Below, in pieces: positions 46,790 to 58,270 of a stretch of 64,000 nucleotides of DNA (positions within the stretch are counted from its first letter, which is position 1; the number at the start of each line of letters is the position of its first letter). The DNA comes from Sipunculus nudus (taxonomy: Eukaryota; Annelida; Sipuncula; Golfingiida; Sipunculidae), in NCBI GenBank assembly GCA_026874595.1, contig CM049308.1, positions 48,989,327 through 49,053,326 of the forward strand. The letters run 5' to 3'. A program made the position numbers and the translations under genes. Under the pieces are notes generated by a model. That model saw nothing but the letters and a program-made list of their open reading frames with translations. It was not told where the DNA came from and made no database searches.

Positions 46790-47570
46790 GCGTGACCTTG
46801 CCGACCTGAGAGTCAAGAAACATTGAGCTTGAGGCAGGTCCGGCCTGTAGGTCTGAAAACCGGCCGCGGTAAGCCATCTTTCATCACTAATTCACTTTAT
46901 GAAAACTACATTTGTAATCCAATTGATGGACGCGGATTTGGAGCTGCTGGAAATCGGAGTGCGCGTCACCTGGGGGTTTCTCAGACCGTGCCGACCCACC
47001 AACAACACAAACCCAATTAAAGCGAGTTCTATTAATCCTCCAGTAATTTCTGTTTGCTTGCTGTATGGGGCTCAGATCTCCGACAATTTACTTCACTGCT
47101 AAAACGGACTTTCTTGGTGTTTGCTCACGCCGACCACTTTCCCCGTCAACCCGGCGGCCCGCGGCCAGAGAGGGACGCCCGTCTTGAGCTAGTTCCGTTA
47201 TGGCTGAAGCCAATTTCTCTTATTTGTAGGCAAAAATAAACACAATTTGTTCACGTCAACATCTCGCTAGTGTTCAAGAAAACCATTCTGGCACGTGCAC
47301 AAAACGCCTTCGATTGAGGGTCTGTGTGCGAACGAGGCCGTATGGACTTGGTGTTAAATGTGTCTTTTTGGCATGCCATATGTGGAGATAATGAGGCAGT
47401 TACTGAATCGTATTGTCCACGAGTCCTTAACTATAGCCGCCTTCACAAAGCTGCGTGTAGGTACACATGTTTACCGTTCAAAGACCGCTAATCAATACAA
47501 TGGGCCGACCCTTTTGAATTACCTGTTAAAACCAGGCCTTATAATGAAAATAAAAGAAAAAGAAACTGAG
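46790..47570. other. Unique GC-richer island (regulatory-like)
   Basis: Non-repetitive, with homeodomain-type words (TTTGTAATCCAATTGATGG, CCCAATTAAAGCG) and higher GC than its surroundings. No recognisable protein in six frames. It resembles conserved non-coding sequence. Confidence 0.25.
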
Positions 47571-47617
47571 GGATAGATAAAGCAAAGCAGAGCATTACGT
47601 GTACGTGTCAGCAGAGC

Positions 47618-47650
47618 GGGACCGGGGGGTGGGGGTGGGGGGGGGGGGCA
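47618..47650 (+). repeat. G-rich tract
   Basis: GGGACCGGGGGGTGGGGGTG, then a run of G, gives four or more G runs in about 35 bp, enough for a G-quadruplex. Confidence 0.7.
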
Positions 47651-47793
47651 ACGGAGTGTGAAAATATGGATTGGAAGCATATCCAAGGAGGAGGGAGCAG
47701 CCTTTCTTGATATGCTTAACTATAAACATTTATCTGTACACAGAAAATTTATCTATAAATGTTTTATCCCCAGCTGCATGCATCACCGTTGCC

Positions 47794-47794
<1 letters not shown>

Positions 47795-47843
<49 letters not shown>

Positions 47844-47858
47844 CATCATCATCATCAG
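47795..47858. repeat. (TTA)n(TCA)n microsatellite
   Basis: About 16 TTA units followed by five TCA units. The Tyr- or Ile-rich frames here are artefacts. Confidence 0.95.
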
Positions 47859-48089
47859 ATTAGGTGTATAGAGATGGTATATATATATTAAATATCACGT
47901 TGGGGAAGGTATTAGCGGTGGATAGAGTTTACAATACACAGTATAACGGAACACTCTGGTTCACATTTTGTAGTATATATGTAGGAACTATCCGTTCCTG
48001 TAAAAAAAATTTACCATGACACTTAATGTCACCATATAATTACCTTTCCTTACAATCCTATATACATTTCAAAACTAGTGATCTAGGAA

Positions 48090-48830
48090 GCGCAGCTGGT
48101 GATCCATGTGAACGACATTGGTTATCCAGGGGGTGCATGCAGGTGGTTATTTTGTGTCCGCACTTAGTTTTCAAGGGGCACATTTGATGATCTAGGGGAC
48201 AAAGTTGGTGATCTAGGGTCGTTTTGGGGATCTAGGGGGCGCAGTTGATGATCAATGGGGCGCATTTGGTGATCTGGAGGGCATAGTTGGTGATCTAGAG
48301 GTCGTATTTTGGTATCTAGGGGGCGCAGTTGGTGATCTAGGGGGTGCAGCTGCGGACTTGGAGGGCGTAGTTGATGATCTAGAGGGCGTAGTTGGTGATC
48401 CAGATGGCGTATAGTTGGCGATCAATTGGGGCGCAACTGGAGATCTACATGGGAAAATCGGTGATCGGCGTTTTTGGTGATCTAGGGGTTGTAGTTTGTT
48501 CTCTGGAGGGCGTAGTTAGTGACCTAGAGGGCGAAGTTGGTGATCTAGGAGGAGCAGTTAGTGATCTCGAAGACGAAGTTAGTGATTTAGGGGGTGTAGT
48601 TGGCGGTCCACTGGGGCGCACTTGGTGATTTAAGGGGAGTAGTTGGTGATCTAGAGGGCGTTGTTGGCGATCCATTGGTGCGCAGCTGGCGATCTCCAGT
48701 GGACAAGTTGGTGATCTAGGGATGACGAGCGCAGATAGTTATCTAGAGGGCATAGATAGTGATCCACAGGACGCAGTAAGTGGTCTAGAAGGCGTACTGG
48801 TTGTTCCGTATAACTTCTTTCCGTTTGGAT
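48090..48830 (+). repeat. ~21-bp minisatellite, about 33 units
   Basis: Units resemble GTTGGTGATCTAGGGGGCGC. The period of about 21 bp is divisible by three, so frames such as VSDLEGEVGDLGG open on both strands (48392-48628 and 48445-48675). The array adjoins the next one with almost no gap. Confidence 0.9.
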
Positions 48831-48834
48831 CCAT

Positions 48835-50455
48835 AAAGCCCCGTTACCTGTGGCTTTGTACAACCACTCCCCGTGGACATGGCTCTGTATAACCTCTCCC
48901 CTTGAGGCTCCGTATCACCTCTCCCCTTGTGGCTCTGTATAACCTCTCCCCTTGTGGCTCTGTAAAAACTCTCCCCGTGTGGCTCTCTTTAACTTCTCCC
49001 CTTATGGTTCTGTATAACCTCTATAAGAGAGGCCCTGTATAACCTCTCCCCTTGTGGTTCTGTAAAACCTCTCCCCATGTAGCTCTGTATAACCTCTCCC
49101 CTGTGCCTCTGTATAACCTCTCCCCATGCATGTGGCTTTGTATAACATATCCCCTTGTGGCTCTGTACAACCCCTCCCCTTGTGGTATGTAAAACCTCTC
49201 CCCGTGTAGCTCTGTATAACCTCTCCTCATGCATGTTGCTCTGTATACCTCATCCCATGTGGCTCTGTAAAACCTCTCCCCTTGTGGCTCTGTAAAACCT
49301 CTCCCTATGTAGCTTTGTATAACCTCTCTCCTTGTGCATCTAAGTAACCTCCCCCCCCCCCCCATGGCTCTGTATAACCTTTCCCTTGGGTGGCTCTGTA
49401 TAACCTCTCCCCTTGTGGCTCTGTATAATCTCTGCTCATGTGGCTTTGTATAACCTCTCCTCGTATGGCCACTTGTGGCTCTGTATAACCTCTCCCCGTG
49501 TGGCTCTGTATAACCTGTCCCTATGTGGCTCTATATAACTTTCCCCGTGTGGCTCTTTATAACCTCTCCCCTTGTGGCTCTGTATAATCTCATCTCATGT
49601 GGCTTTGTATTACCTCTCTTCGTATGGCCACTTGTGGCTCTGTATAACCTCTCCCCACGAGGCTCTGTATAACCTCTCCCCGTGTGGCTCTGTATAACCT
49701 TCCTCGTGTTGCTCTGTATAACATCTTCCCATGTGGCTCTGTATAACTCTCCTCTTGTGTCCTTGCATGGCCTCTTCCTCGTTTGGCTCTGTATACCTCT
49801 TCCCGTGTGGCTCTGTATGACCTTTCCCCTTGTGGCTCGGTAAAACCTCTTCCCTGTGTAGCTCTGTATAATCTCACCCCTTGTGGCTCTGTATAACCTC
49901 TCCCCGTGTGGCTATGTATAACCTCTCCACTTATGGCTTGTATAACCTCTACCAGTGTGGCTCTGTATAACCACTTCCGTGTGGCTCTGTATAACTTTCC
50001 CCTTTTGTATCTTAGTAACCCCCCCCCCCCCCTGTGGCTCTTTATGACCTATCCCCTTGTGTGGCTCTGTATAACCTCTCCCATTGTGGTTCTGTATAAC
50101 CTCTCCCCATGAGGCTCTATATAATCTCTCCCCGTGTGGCTATATATAACCTATTCCCATGCATGTGGCTTTGTATAACCTCTCAACGTGTGGCTCTGTA
50201 TAACCTCTCCCCATGCATGTGGCTTTGTATAACATATCCCCTAATGGCTCTGGATAACCTATCCCCTAATGGCTCTGTATAACCTCTCCCCTTGTGGCTC
50301 TGTATAACTTCTCCCTTGTGGCTCGGTATAACTTCTTCTAGTGTGGCTCTGTATAACTCTCCCCTTGTGCATCTGAGTAATCCCCCCCCCCTAGTCTCTC
50401 CCCGTGTGGTTCTGTATAACCTCTCCCCATGTGGTCTTGTATTCCGTTTCCCGTG
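48835..50455 (+). repeat. ~25-bp minisatellite, about 60 units
   Basis: Units resemble TGTGGCTCTGTATAACCTCT, then CCCCT. Three C runs interrupt it near 49350, 50020 and 50383 in a similar context (CATCTAAGTAACCCCCC), which suggests internal block duplication. Minus-strand frames of 81-114 codons (YRATRGEVIQS-like) are array readings. Confidence 0.9.
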
Positions 50456-50479
50456 TGGTGAAGCAAGGTGTCTGCTATG

Positions 50480-51260
50480 ATCTTGGTTGTTTATTTTTTA
50501 TTGACAAGTGAAAGTAAGGCCAGCAGTGGGCTCCATTTATAGGGAGTGTCGATAAACCGGGCCTGACTTTTATTTATATAAAATCACAATCCGCCAGGAT
50601 ACACCATTGTGTTAATGATGATGAAACTGTCCAGCTCACATCTACTGGTGAACTGAACGCTTTGTATGCGCAGATGTTATCATGAAACCTGTAATACAGC
50701 GGATCACAATAGCGGATTGCAGCCGGTCCATTAAAGTGCTGTCGGACAATTTGCTAACATTATTGCCCCTTTTAGCCGCTGCATGCCTATTTAGGGGGTC
50801 AAGTCCGGCAGTTCTTCCTGTTATGAAACGCATGGAGGGAGAACTGACCCCCGGGCTTCCTGCAGAGCGAGGTTATGACGGCTAGAACGAGAGCCGTACA
50901 TGCAGAGCCACGAGAGCGCGGGCAGGAGCGTGCCCGTGTGTGCCCGCCACGGCCCGGGCCCCGGTAACCCGATCCCTCACGCTCGATACTGCACGGCCAA
51001 TTAATTCATTCCCAAGTGAAACGGGTAATTTTGTACCTGAAGCTAATCGATCAAGTTTAATTAACAGGTGTGATGGCGCTGACAGCCGGCCAGCGGGGAG
51101 CGAGTCCGGGGAGACACACGATCACTGCTATTTGGCGCTAACCATGCAAAATATGTTTAAGTCGAGGTTATTGGGCATGAAATACGAATTTACCGGTCTA
51201 ACGATTTATCTGGTAAACGTTTTTGTTTTGAACTCGATGAAAATTCAGATGGACAAATAA
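50480..51260. other. Unique island dense in developmental transcription-factor words
   Basis: Contains GGCCAATTAATTCATTCCCA, AAGTG (NK2-like), AGCTAATCGATCAAG and TTTAATTAACAGGTGTGATG (paired homeodomain site next to a T-box half-site) within about 100 bp (50996-51078). No coding frame is credible, although 63-106 codon frames are open. The composition looks like an enhancer; conservation is untested. Confidence 0.35.
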
Positions 51261-51589
51261 ATACCTTCCTCCAAATCCTATTTTTTTTAATGATGCTCGT
51301 ACAAGTCCTCCAACATATTAATCAACTGCATATACATGTATTTAGTTAAACAAAATCCTTAAAATATTCATGAAACATGAATGTACCTTTAAAGGTACAT
51401 CGATATAGAATGTCTTTAAAGTTAAATATTATTTTTCACACTCTTAATCCTAGTGCGTATATACTTACAGTTGTTACATGCATTTTAATCATCGCGGTAA
51501 TCAGATACAATCATTAACCCTAAGAAGTGTTCAAAGCTTTACAATGATGTAGTTTTATGAACCTCCGGCCGCTTGACATAAGTACATAA

Positions 51590-51830
51590 GTTAATGTTTG
51601 TCCAGGGTCAATCGCAGTTGTGGGTGTAACAAAAATAAAACAGTCCCGGCCAAACTGTTCAACCCACATTGTTTGGGGTTGACCCTGGCCACGGTGAGGA
51701 TACGTTTTAAGCTGCATGGACAGACGTGTCCGCTCAATAAATCCTGCTCCCGTGTTTTTGTCTCTTTATACATACAAACGGTTGGCAGAGTCGGTAAAAC
51801 ATATAGAGCATTGGCTGTGTCACATGCATT
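51590..51830. other. Unique GC-richer island
   Basis: Non-repetitive, partly inverted (CCAGGGTCAATC and GTTGACCCTGG, 51602 and 51677). Both strands are open for about 80 codons, without a recognisable product. Confidence 0.2.
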
Positions 51831-51925
51831 ACTCATGCACTACCAGAAAACATACTAATATACTGTGAAGAACAGTATTTAATTCTGCAATAATAATACA
51901 TCATTTTTTTCAATACATAAAATAC

Positions 51926-51928
<3 letters not shown>

Positions 51929-51992
<64 letters not shown>
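51929..51992. repeat. (ATA)n microsatellite
   Basis: About 21 ATA units. The following 52000-53480 is AT-rich, with no gene or element recognised. Confidence 0.95.
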
Positions 51993-53479
51993 TCTATTTA
52001 ATATATAATTTTACCAAAATACTTTTAATTAGTATTGTTCTTTATATTCAAATAACTATATTACAATGATTGTGAAAATAACAGCAGAAGCAGGAACAAC
52101 AACGATGATATTTATAATGATTATTATTATTATTAATCACTGGATTACATAGAAGTAACAGCCGCAGAAGTAAATGTCCTTTATACATGTAAAATAAAAA
52201 GAAAGATAAAAAAATATATATCATTAAACGAGCTAGACGTGACAGCTGATGTGTTAGTATTTTTCCTGTAATAATAATAATAATGAAAATTATAATAAAT
52301 AACTAAATAAAAATAGTGTTTTCATTTGTTTACGTTTCGTGATGGATTGCCTGAGCTACTGATACTACAAGACTTGACAAATTCTGACACAATTTGTACT
52401 CTACATTTAAACTTTACACATTATGAAAACACATTTGATTTTCGTTACCCGGTATTTAAGATTTTTAAAGTGTAGGTAGATGATTAAATTGCCACTATAT
52501 ATAGTACGCTGATTAATATACAAATAAATATATATATAAATAAATACGAAGTTCTCATGTGTCCTTCTATGACTATGTTTCTAAACATAATGAAAGGTGG
52601 GACTTTCAAATTAATTACTCATGTTTTATTCAAAATAAAAATTCAAAGATTTTCATGAATTTTAAAACAGTCACATCTCGTAAAACTCTCGCCCATGTAT
52701 GCATGGGTTACAAGATGTGCATTTTATCAGAATATATTAACTAAAATATATATAAATATAGCTCATTGTGCTTTTCAATGGCACAACAAATTATTCTGCT
52801 AGAATTCATGACGTCGATCTATAACAGAACAAACATTTAAAATCATGGTCCAGTTACCAAAGTTTCCAGCTGTATACGATATGCATGTCATGACATGTAA
52901 TGCAGCCTTTTCAGAGAGAATCAAGCATGGCTCCCTGGCGTTAAAAATAAATGTTAATTGGTTAAACATTACTCGTTAATGTTATCACAATGAAATACAT
53001 GTCATTATCTCAATGTGATACACATATTTTGCTTGAATATCCATGTGTAATCCATATGTGCACTTTCAAATATTAAATCCCCCACTCCTCGGTGGAACTC
53101 GAGGGTATACAAGTCATGTGAAAATTCAAGTGTGGATCAACTGAATGCTGGTATTATATACATATACCATGTCAACTTCTCTAAAACATCCACAAAGGCA
53201 TGGTCAATATTTTCTTTTCTTCAGATATTATAACAACATCAGTCAGAATCAAAAGGAAAATTATATGACAACATTTAATTTGTAGTTTCCTATATATCAT
53301 ATACTCTTTAGCTTTAATGATTTACCTGTCAAACTTTTATTACATATTGAATAAACCTGGTTTTTCTTTTACAAATATAACAATATATATTTATTGATTT
53401 CACACATAAGTCTAAAATACAATAGTTCATGCTAAGAAGAAAAATTTAGTTCTGTGATAAACAATTGTGGACGTTTTTA

Positions 53480-53850
53480 AAGAAACTGGTCTACATTTGA
53501 TTAGTTCTTTTCATGGCCGCCAGGCACGTTTTTCGCGCCAGTGACATGTGACTATGTTTTGGGTGAGTAGAGATAGCCTGAATTGCGGTGAGAATTAATG
53601 GACGTATTCCGGGCCCATTCAGACTCAAGTGGCGGCGAGCGATCTGTTTTTCTTGCACGATCGCTCCATTAATGCGAGCCGGGCCACCGAAATGGAACTT
53701 GGGTCGCCAGAGGGGCATTTTCAACAGCCCATACTAAACGTGAAGGGTCTCTGAGTCCCTTACCGCCCCGGTGAAGGTGGCGTTCACACAGAACTAGTTT
53801 CAGCTCGGGAGAATCGCGGACTGTAATCTAATGCTCAGGTCCTCACATTG
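53480..53850. other. Unique GC-rich island upstream of a candidate promoter
   Basis: Contains an E2F-type TTTTTCGCGCC near 53528 and CCATTAATGCGAGC near 53667. A minus-strand frame of 77 codons (53491-53724) has no recognisable product. Confidence 0.3.
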
Positions 53851-53942
53851 ACGCAATTACATTAATGTAGTCTCAATGAGTTTTCTATTCCTTTTGTAGC
53901 CTTCTAAAAAGGTAACGGAATATATAACACCGGCTTTCTGGT

Positions 53943-54048
53943 GTCTCCATGGCAACACGCCCCGGCTCCTCATAACTCCCTCTATAAAAGAGTTGGTTAA
54001 GGAAGCGACGCCAGAGGCAGTTACTGACCAAATCTTAGTCTCGTAAGT
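53943..54048 (+). promoter_or_regulatory. Candidate promoter and first-exon donor: X-box, TATA box, GTAAGT
   Basis: GTCTCCATGGCAAC (53943-53956) fits the RFX-factor X-box (GTNNCC, short gap, RGNAAC). TATAAAAG follows at 53983-53990, and about 30 bp later is GGCAGTTACTG, a plausible initiation region. A consensus splice donor GTAAGT starts at 54043. The order and spacing would fit a plus-strand promoter with a short non-coding first exon of about 30 nt. No downstream exon is identified, so the gene is unknown. X-boxes are typical of ciliary genes. Confidence 0.35.
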
Positions 54049-54542
54049 CTGTCTGTCAGTAAACGTATCGAAATCCAAATATATCATGTAAAACAGATCA
54101 CCGAGAAGGCGGGATAAGGAAAAGAATGATATTACAAAGATACCTTTCGGTATATAGAGGGAGACTTTATTTAAAAAAATATAACCGTGCGTCTAAAGTC
54201 TTTTCCACGATGCATGGGATGCCAATTGAAATTCGGCAATATTTTCGTAAACTGACAGAATAATTCCAAATAACAGGCTGCAAAGAAGAAATGAGACACA
54301 GGCCTCATTAACTAAAATGAAATTAAAGTACCTGGTAAAATATTTAGTTATGCAATCAACTCTAATAATAGTAATCACTGAATACACGCGTGTAAAACAG
54401 ACAGGTACATATCTATGATCCACAAAACTGAATTAAAATACTACAGTATATATAATCCCGAGTTTCAGAATATAATTAAGATGCATATAAAAATATAAAG
54501 CAAATGGCCGAGCTAACCTGATGTTTGAAGATTAAGGTGAAT

Positions 54543-54546
<4 letters not shown>

Positions 54547-54621
<75 letters not shown>

Positions 54622-54653
54622 AAGGTAACTGTTTCTAGTTGTTTTACTATATA
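54547..54653. repeat. (TA)n tract with a 40-bp tail shared with 57016-57122
   Basis: About 34 TA units are followed by TATATAAAGGTAACTGTTTC, then TAGTTGTTTTACTATATA. The same tail follows the tract at 57016. Sequence from 54654 to 55187 is AT-rich without a gene. Confidence 0.85.
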
Positions 54654-55187
54654 AATTTACACAAAGTAAGTTATACGGTGATAAAAATTGTATGATGATG
54701 CTGTATTATATTATTTCAAGTTAAATAATTTGTGATATTTTGAGTGAATCAATGTTATAATAATAATTAAAAATCAACCAAAGTTACACGAATTCGTTCA
54801 TTTTAATATATATATAATTTATACAGTGATAAGAACAAGCTTAAGGTATATATATATGTGGTATATATGTCATATATAGCATTACACTAAATGTGTTCAC
54901 TGCATGTATAAACATTGTTCAAACATACACATATACTAGTATCTATCATTGCATGTTCAAACATACACATTGTCCATTATTATTTAAACATACATCCATG
55001 TATCTATCATTGTTTAAACATACATGTACATGTATTTATCTTGGGTTTAGCTTAGAAAGCAGAATAACAAAATATATCATTTAAAATATACAATACAATA
55101 TAATTTTAAGGTTAAAAGAAATTTATATAATATGTTGTGATAAACCTAAAGAAACTTAATTATATTGACTATAATTGCATCACTGGA

Positions 55188-55394
55188 CTAAAACAACAGA
55201 TTATATATGAGTAATTTATCACTGATGGAGTGAAAGATTGTACGACGTGTACCCGGCGACATGTGTACGGACAGTGACTGACCGTGTATAGGGAAGGATT
55301 GCATCTTCACGGCTTCCTGTGTGATGGCGTGGATAACACGGAGAACTTGTTGCATGTTTCCTCCATCGACATACAACAACGCCAACTCTTCAAA
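55188..55394 (-). CDS. Candidate terminal coding exon of an unidentified minus-strand gene
   Basis: On the minus strand a good acceptor (CTTTTTTGTCTGTCAG) opens a 68-codon exon ending in TAG (55188-55190). It starts FEELALLYVDGGNMQQVLRV and contains MSPGTRRTIFHSISDKL. A GTACGT donor 104 bp upstream (55498) ends a preceding stretch reading AAGPNRPEMRK in the matching phase (to about 55538), so a two-exon reading works: GPNRPEMRK joins FEELALLYV. Composition is GC-richer than the surroundings, with no low complexity. The last eight residues look like read-through into AT-rich sequence. I do not recognise the family. It could also be a decayed gene end. Confidence 0.4.
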   Translation of the reverse strand, partial: FEELALLYVDGGNMQQVLRVIHAITQEAVKMQSFPIHGQSLSVHMSPGTRRTIFHSISDKLLIYNLLF

Positions 55395-55499
55395 CTGACA
55401 GACAAAAAAGTTCCTGTCACCTGATCGACAAATATGCTCAGTTAAGCCTTTTGTTTGTGGATTTTCATGCATATATGCTGAGTAAACAAAAAACGTACC

Positions 55500-55538
55500 T
55501 TCCGCATCTCAGGTCTGTTGGGACCTGCAGCCAGGGGT
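55500..55538 (-). CDS. Candidate penultimate exon, 3' part
   Basis: Reads PLAAGPNRPEMRK up to the GTACGT donor, in phase with the exon at 55188-55394. Its own 5' limit is unclear. A CTGGCTGCAG acceptor would leave only 26 nt, and a 12-A run lies just upstream. Confidence 0.25.
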
Positions 55539-55736
55539 GTCCATGTTTTTTTTTTTTACATGAAACTGATAAAAAAAATGGACGTTCGATGACCACATGC
55601 GTTTAGAATTCAAAACTCAAACTGAAACAGTTAACTCATAAATATAATCTTATACATACATGTATCATGGCCATACTTTGTTTAAATATATTTGTGTGTT
55701 TACAGACACCAATACATGTGTTGTGTGTGCATTGGA

Positions 55737-55739
<3 letters not shown>

Positions 55740-55773
<34 letters not shown>
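55740..55773. repeat. (CT)n microsatellite
   Basis: About 17 CT units. Confidence 0.95.
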
Positions 55774-55775
<2 letters not shown>

Positions 55776-55859
55776 GATCATATTTTAACATGGATCTAGG
55801 TTTAACAGTTACTAACACACACTAACTGCGATATACAGAGGCGAGTCGGAGTAGGGCTT

Positions 55860-56600
55860 GATTAATCACAGAATACTACGGGATCTCTCTATTCTTCAGA
55901 GAGAAAAGTTTGAAGAAGAGTAATTAACAAAGATTGGATAAACAAAATCATGTATGCATGTAGGTCCAGTCTCAACTTCGTCTATTATGTGAGCGAGTAA
56001 ACCTGCAACGCCCCGCTTAAACAGCGGCCACTGGGGACTGTTTATTTTACGATTTGGACGCCATTTTCATCCTTTTGAAGACGTCCTGAAAATGCCCCTC
56101 CTTGCCAAGGCGACCTTTTCAACCCTGTGTTTGCGCGGTGTATATTCTCATCAATGCCCCCTTTCGATGCCTTTTTCAATACTTGTTGGCCTAGACACGG
56201 TCGAGATTGGCTATTGTACCCGCACTGAGCCCACCGTGACCGACTTAGTCCGATCTCTCTTTATGTCGTCACGTTCCTGATGTCTCAGAACTCTCGGGCC
56301 AAGTTGGCCTGGTTACGACCGGGCGTAATAAGATCGCGATGGACATGCCTGTACACGACCCCGAAACTCGTTCCCACGGCGGACAGGCCACCTGATCACC
56401 CTCGCCAGCATGGCCAGGATCCTGTCAACTTAAGAGAACTCAGGTTGTCTTTAAATGTGCGAATACCACTCCTGCAAGGTTTTTATAACAGGTTTCATGG
56501 TTACTCCAGATCGCTGACATACGCGCGTTATCGGGTACCGGTTCACCTGATTTGGTATGATGCACGTACAGAATTATCAGCTCATGTCACAGTGTTATAG
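55860..56600. other. Unique GC-richer island with two adjoining open frames
   Basis: Plus-strand frames 56092-56280 (62 codons) and 56280-56600 (106 codons) overlap by one base. No recognisable domain, signal peptide or splice context was seen. CpG-rich and non-repetitive. It may be regulatory DNA or an unrecognised exon. Confidence 0.25.
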
Positions 56601-56648
56601 TTTCAATATCACAACTGAGAACTTCGTATTGTCATGGCATGCATGCGA

Positions 56649-56649
<1 letters not shown>

Positions 56650-56719
<70 letters not shown>
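56650..56719. repeat. (TA)n microsatellite
   Basis: About 35 TA units. Confidence 0.95.
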
Positions 56720-56722
<3 letters not shown>

Positions 56723-57013
56723 GTCTATTTAAATAATAGGTCCTATTACGCTTCCACTTTGTTCCCGCTGCATAATGAAGCGTAATGTGACATATTATTT
56801 AATAAGAGCAGCATATGATGTGGATGACCTATTATTATATATTTCCTCCGTCTCGACAGCACTTTTATTTCTTGTCCGTCTGTCCATCTATGTCTCTCAA
56901 CAGGTACATCATGTTCTAATTGTTATAAATAAAAATATCTTAAAACGAATGGGATATACACATGCATATGAAATTATGAACTGACATTAATGTAATTGTG
57001 GACATCAATGTTT

Positions 57014-57015
<2 letters not shown>

Positions 57016-57091
<76 letters not shown>

Positions 57092-57114
57092 AAGGTAACT
57101 GGTTCTAGTTGTTT

Positions 57115-57148
<34 letters not shown>
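57016..57148. repeat. Two (TA)n tracts separated by the shared 40-bp segment
   Basis: (TA)n at 57016-57083, then TATATAAAGGTAACTGGTTC, TAGTTGTTTTACTATATA, then (TA)n to 57148. The segment between matches 54614-54653. Confidence 0.9.
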
Positions 57149-57150
<2 letters not shown>

Positions 57151-57159
57151 CGGGCATGC

Positions 57160-58270
57160 ACGCGCAGCTTTGTTCAGCAGAACAAGTTGGAACAAGTCCG
57201 GATGGCGAGGCTGACGGGTGCTGATGTGCACACAATAAAAAAATACAACTTTCCACTTTGATATTGAAGGAGTGTTAATTTAGCACTCAGATCGTGAGAG
57301 TGATTGGTTATTTTCAAATAAATTTAAACATTGGCTATGTAGGGAAGCATTGAAATATCCGGTAAAATACGACAATTCCAGAGAATTTTGACGGGAACCT
57401 TCAAACACCTTTGTTTAAGAATATATTATTGTTTCCTTGGGAAAAAGTAAACTTAGCGTCATCAAACAAAGATAAGAAGAGTAAGCAATAACGGAGACTG
57501 ATCCAAACATGCCCAGGGATTTCCCAAATACAACGCAGCAAAATAACATTTTTCATCGGATAAAAACTCTTTTAAATGTATCCCTTCTTTTGTTTATTCT
57601 TTTTGATTTGTGTATCTTCCAAACAGGGAAGGTATCACCCCTCCCCCCCCCCCTTCTGTAAGCCCGTTAATTCGTCAATGTGAACTTGATGATGAGACGT
57701 GACCACGCCTCTCGTCATAACAGAATCTCTTCTGACGGTGCACGTGAGAGTGAGCGCATGCTCAGATAACGTCCAACCGACACCCGGCCTGAGGAAGCAC
57801 GCTCCTAACAATAGCATCGACAACAAATAAACTTGGCGCTAACACCTCCGAGACTGTGCGGAGAATGGGCTCCCAAGGGCGCCTTTATGGTTGATGTGTG
57901 AGGGAAATTGAGCGTGGAATTTACATGCTGTGCGATACCCACACTCAACAATAGCCACTGCTCTCTTTCAGTTAACGTAGATCACGGGACGGATATTCAT
58001 TTTTTCTGCCTTCCATGGCCGTAACAATCCCGACCAGACCACCCAAGCTATATATATTGGGATCGCCCTAAAATCAAATATGGCGCATATCTGTTCCTTT
58101 TCTCAAACCTACTTTATCACAAAGTAGAAAGTCTCCAACCATGTTCAAACTTGATCCTTCGTTTTTATTGTTATGTTCATAAACCCCACGCGTATTACAG
58201 TCTCATGACTGCAGTACATAACCCCGCAACGGAATAGTTACAAGTAAATATGTAAAATGTATAAAGCCCT
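57160..58270. other. Unique intergenic sequence
   Basis: Non-repetitive, GC-richer at 57640-58070. Minus-strand frame 57635-57826 (63 codons) is not recognisable. No promoter or exon can be supported. Confidence 0.3.

Noticed and set aside
48989-50480. Minus- and plus-strand frames with YRATRGE or LYNLSP repeats
   Set aside because: By-products of the 25-bp minisatellite in several frames.
34546-57256. Many frames made of IY, YI or YYYY repeats
   Set aside because: Direct translations of (TA)n, (CATA)n and (TTA)n microsatellites.
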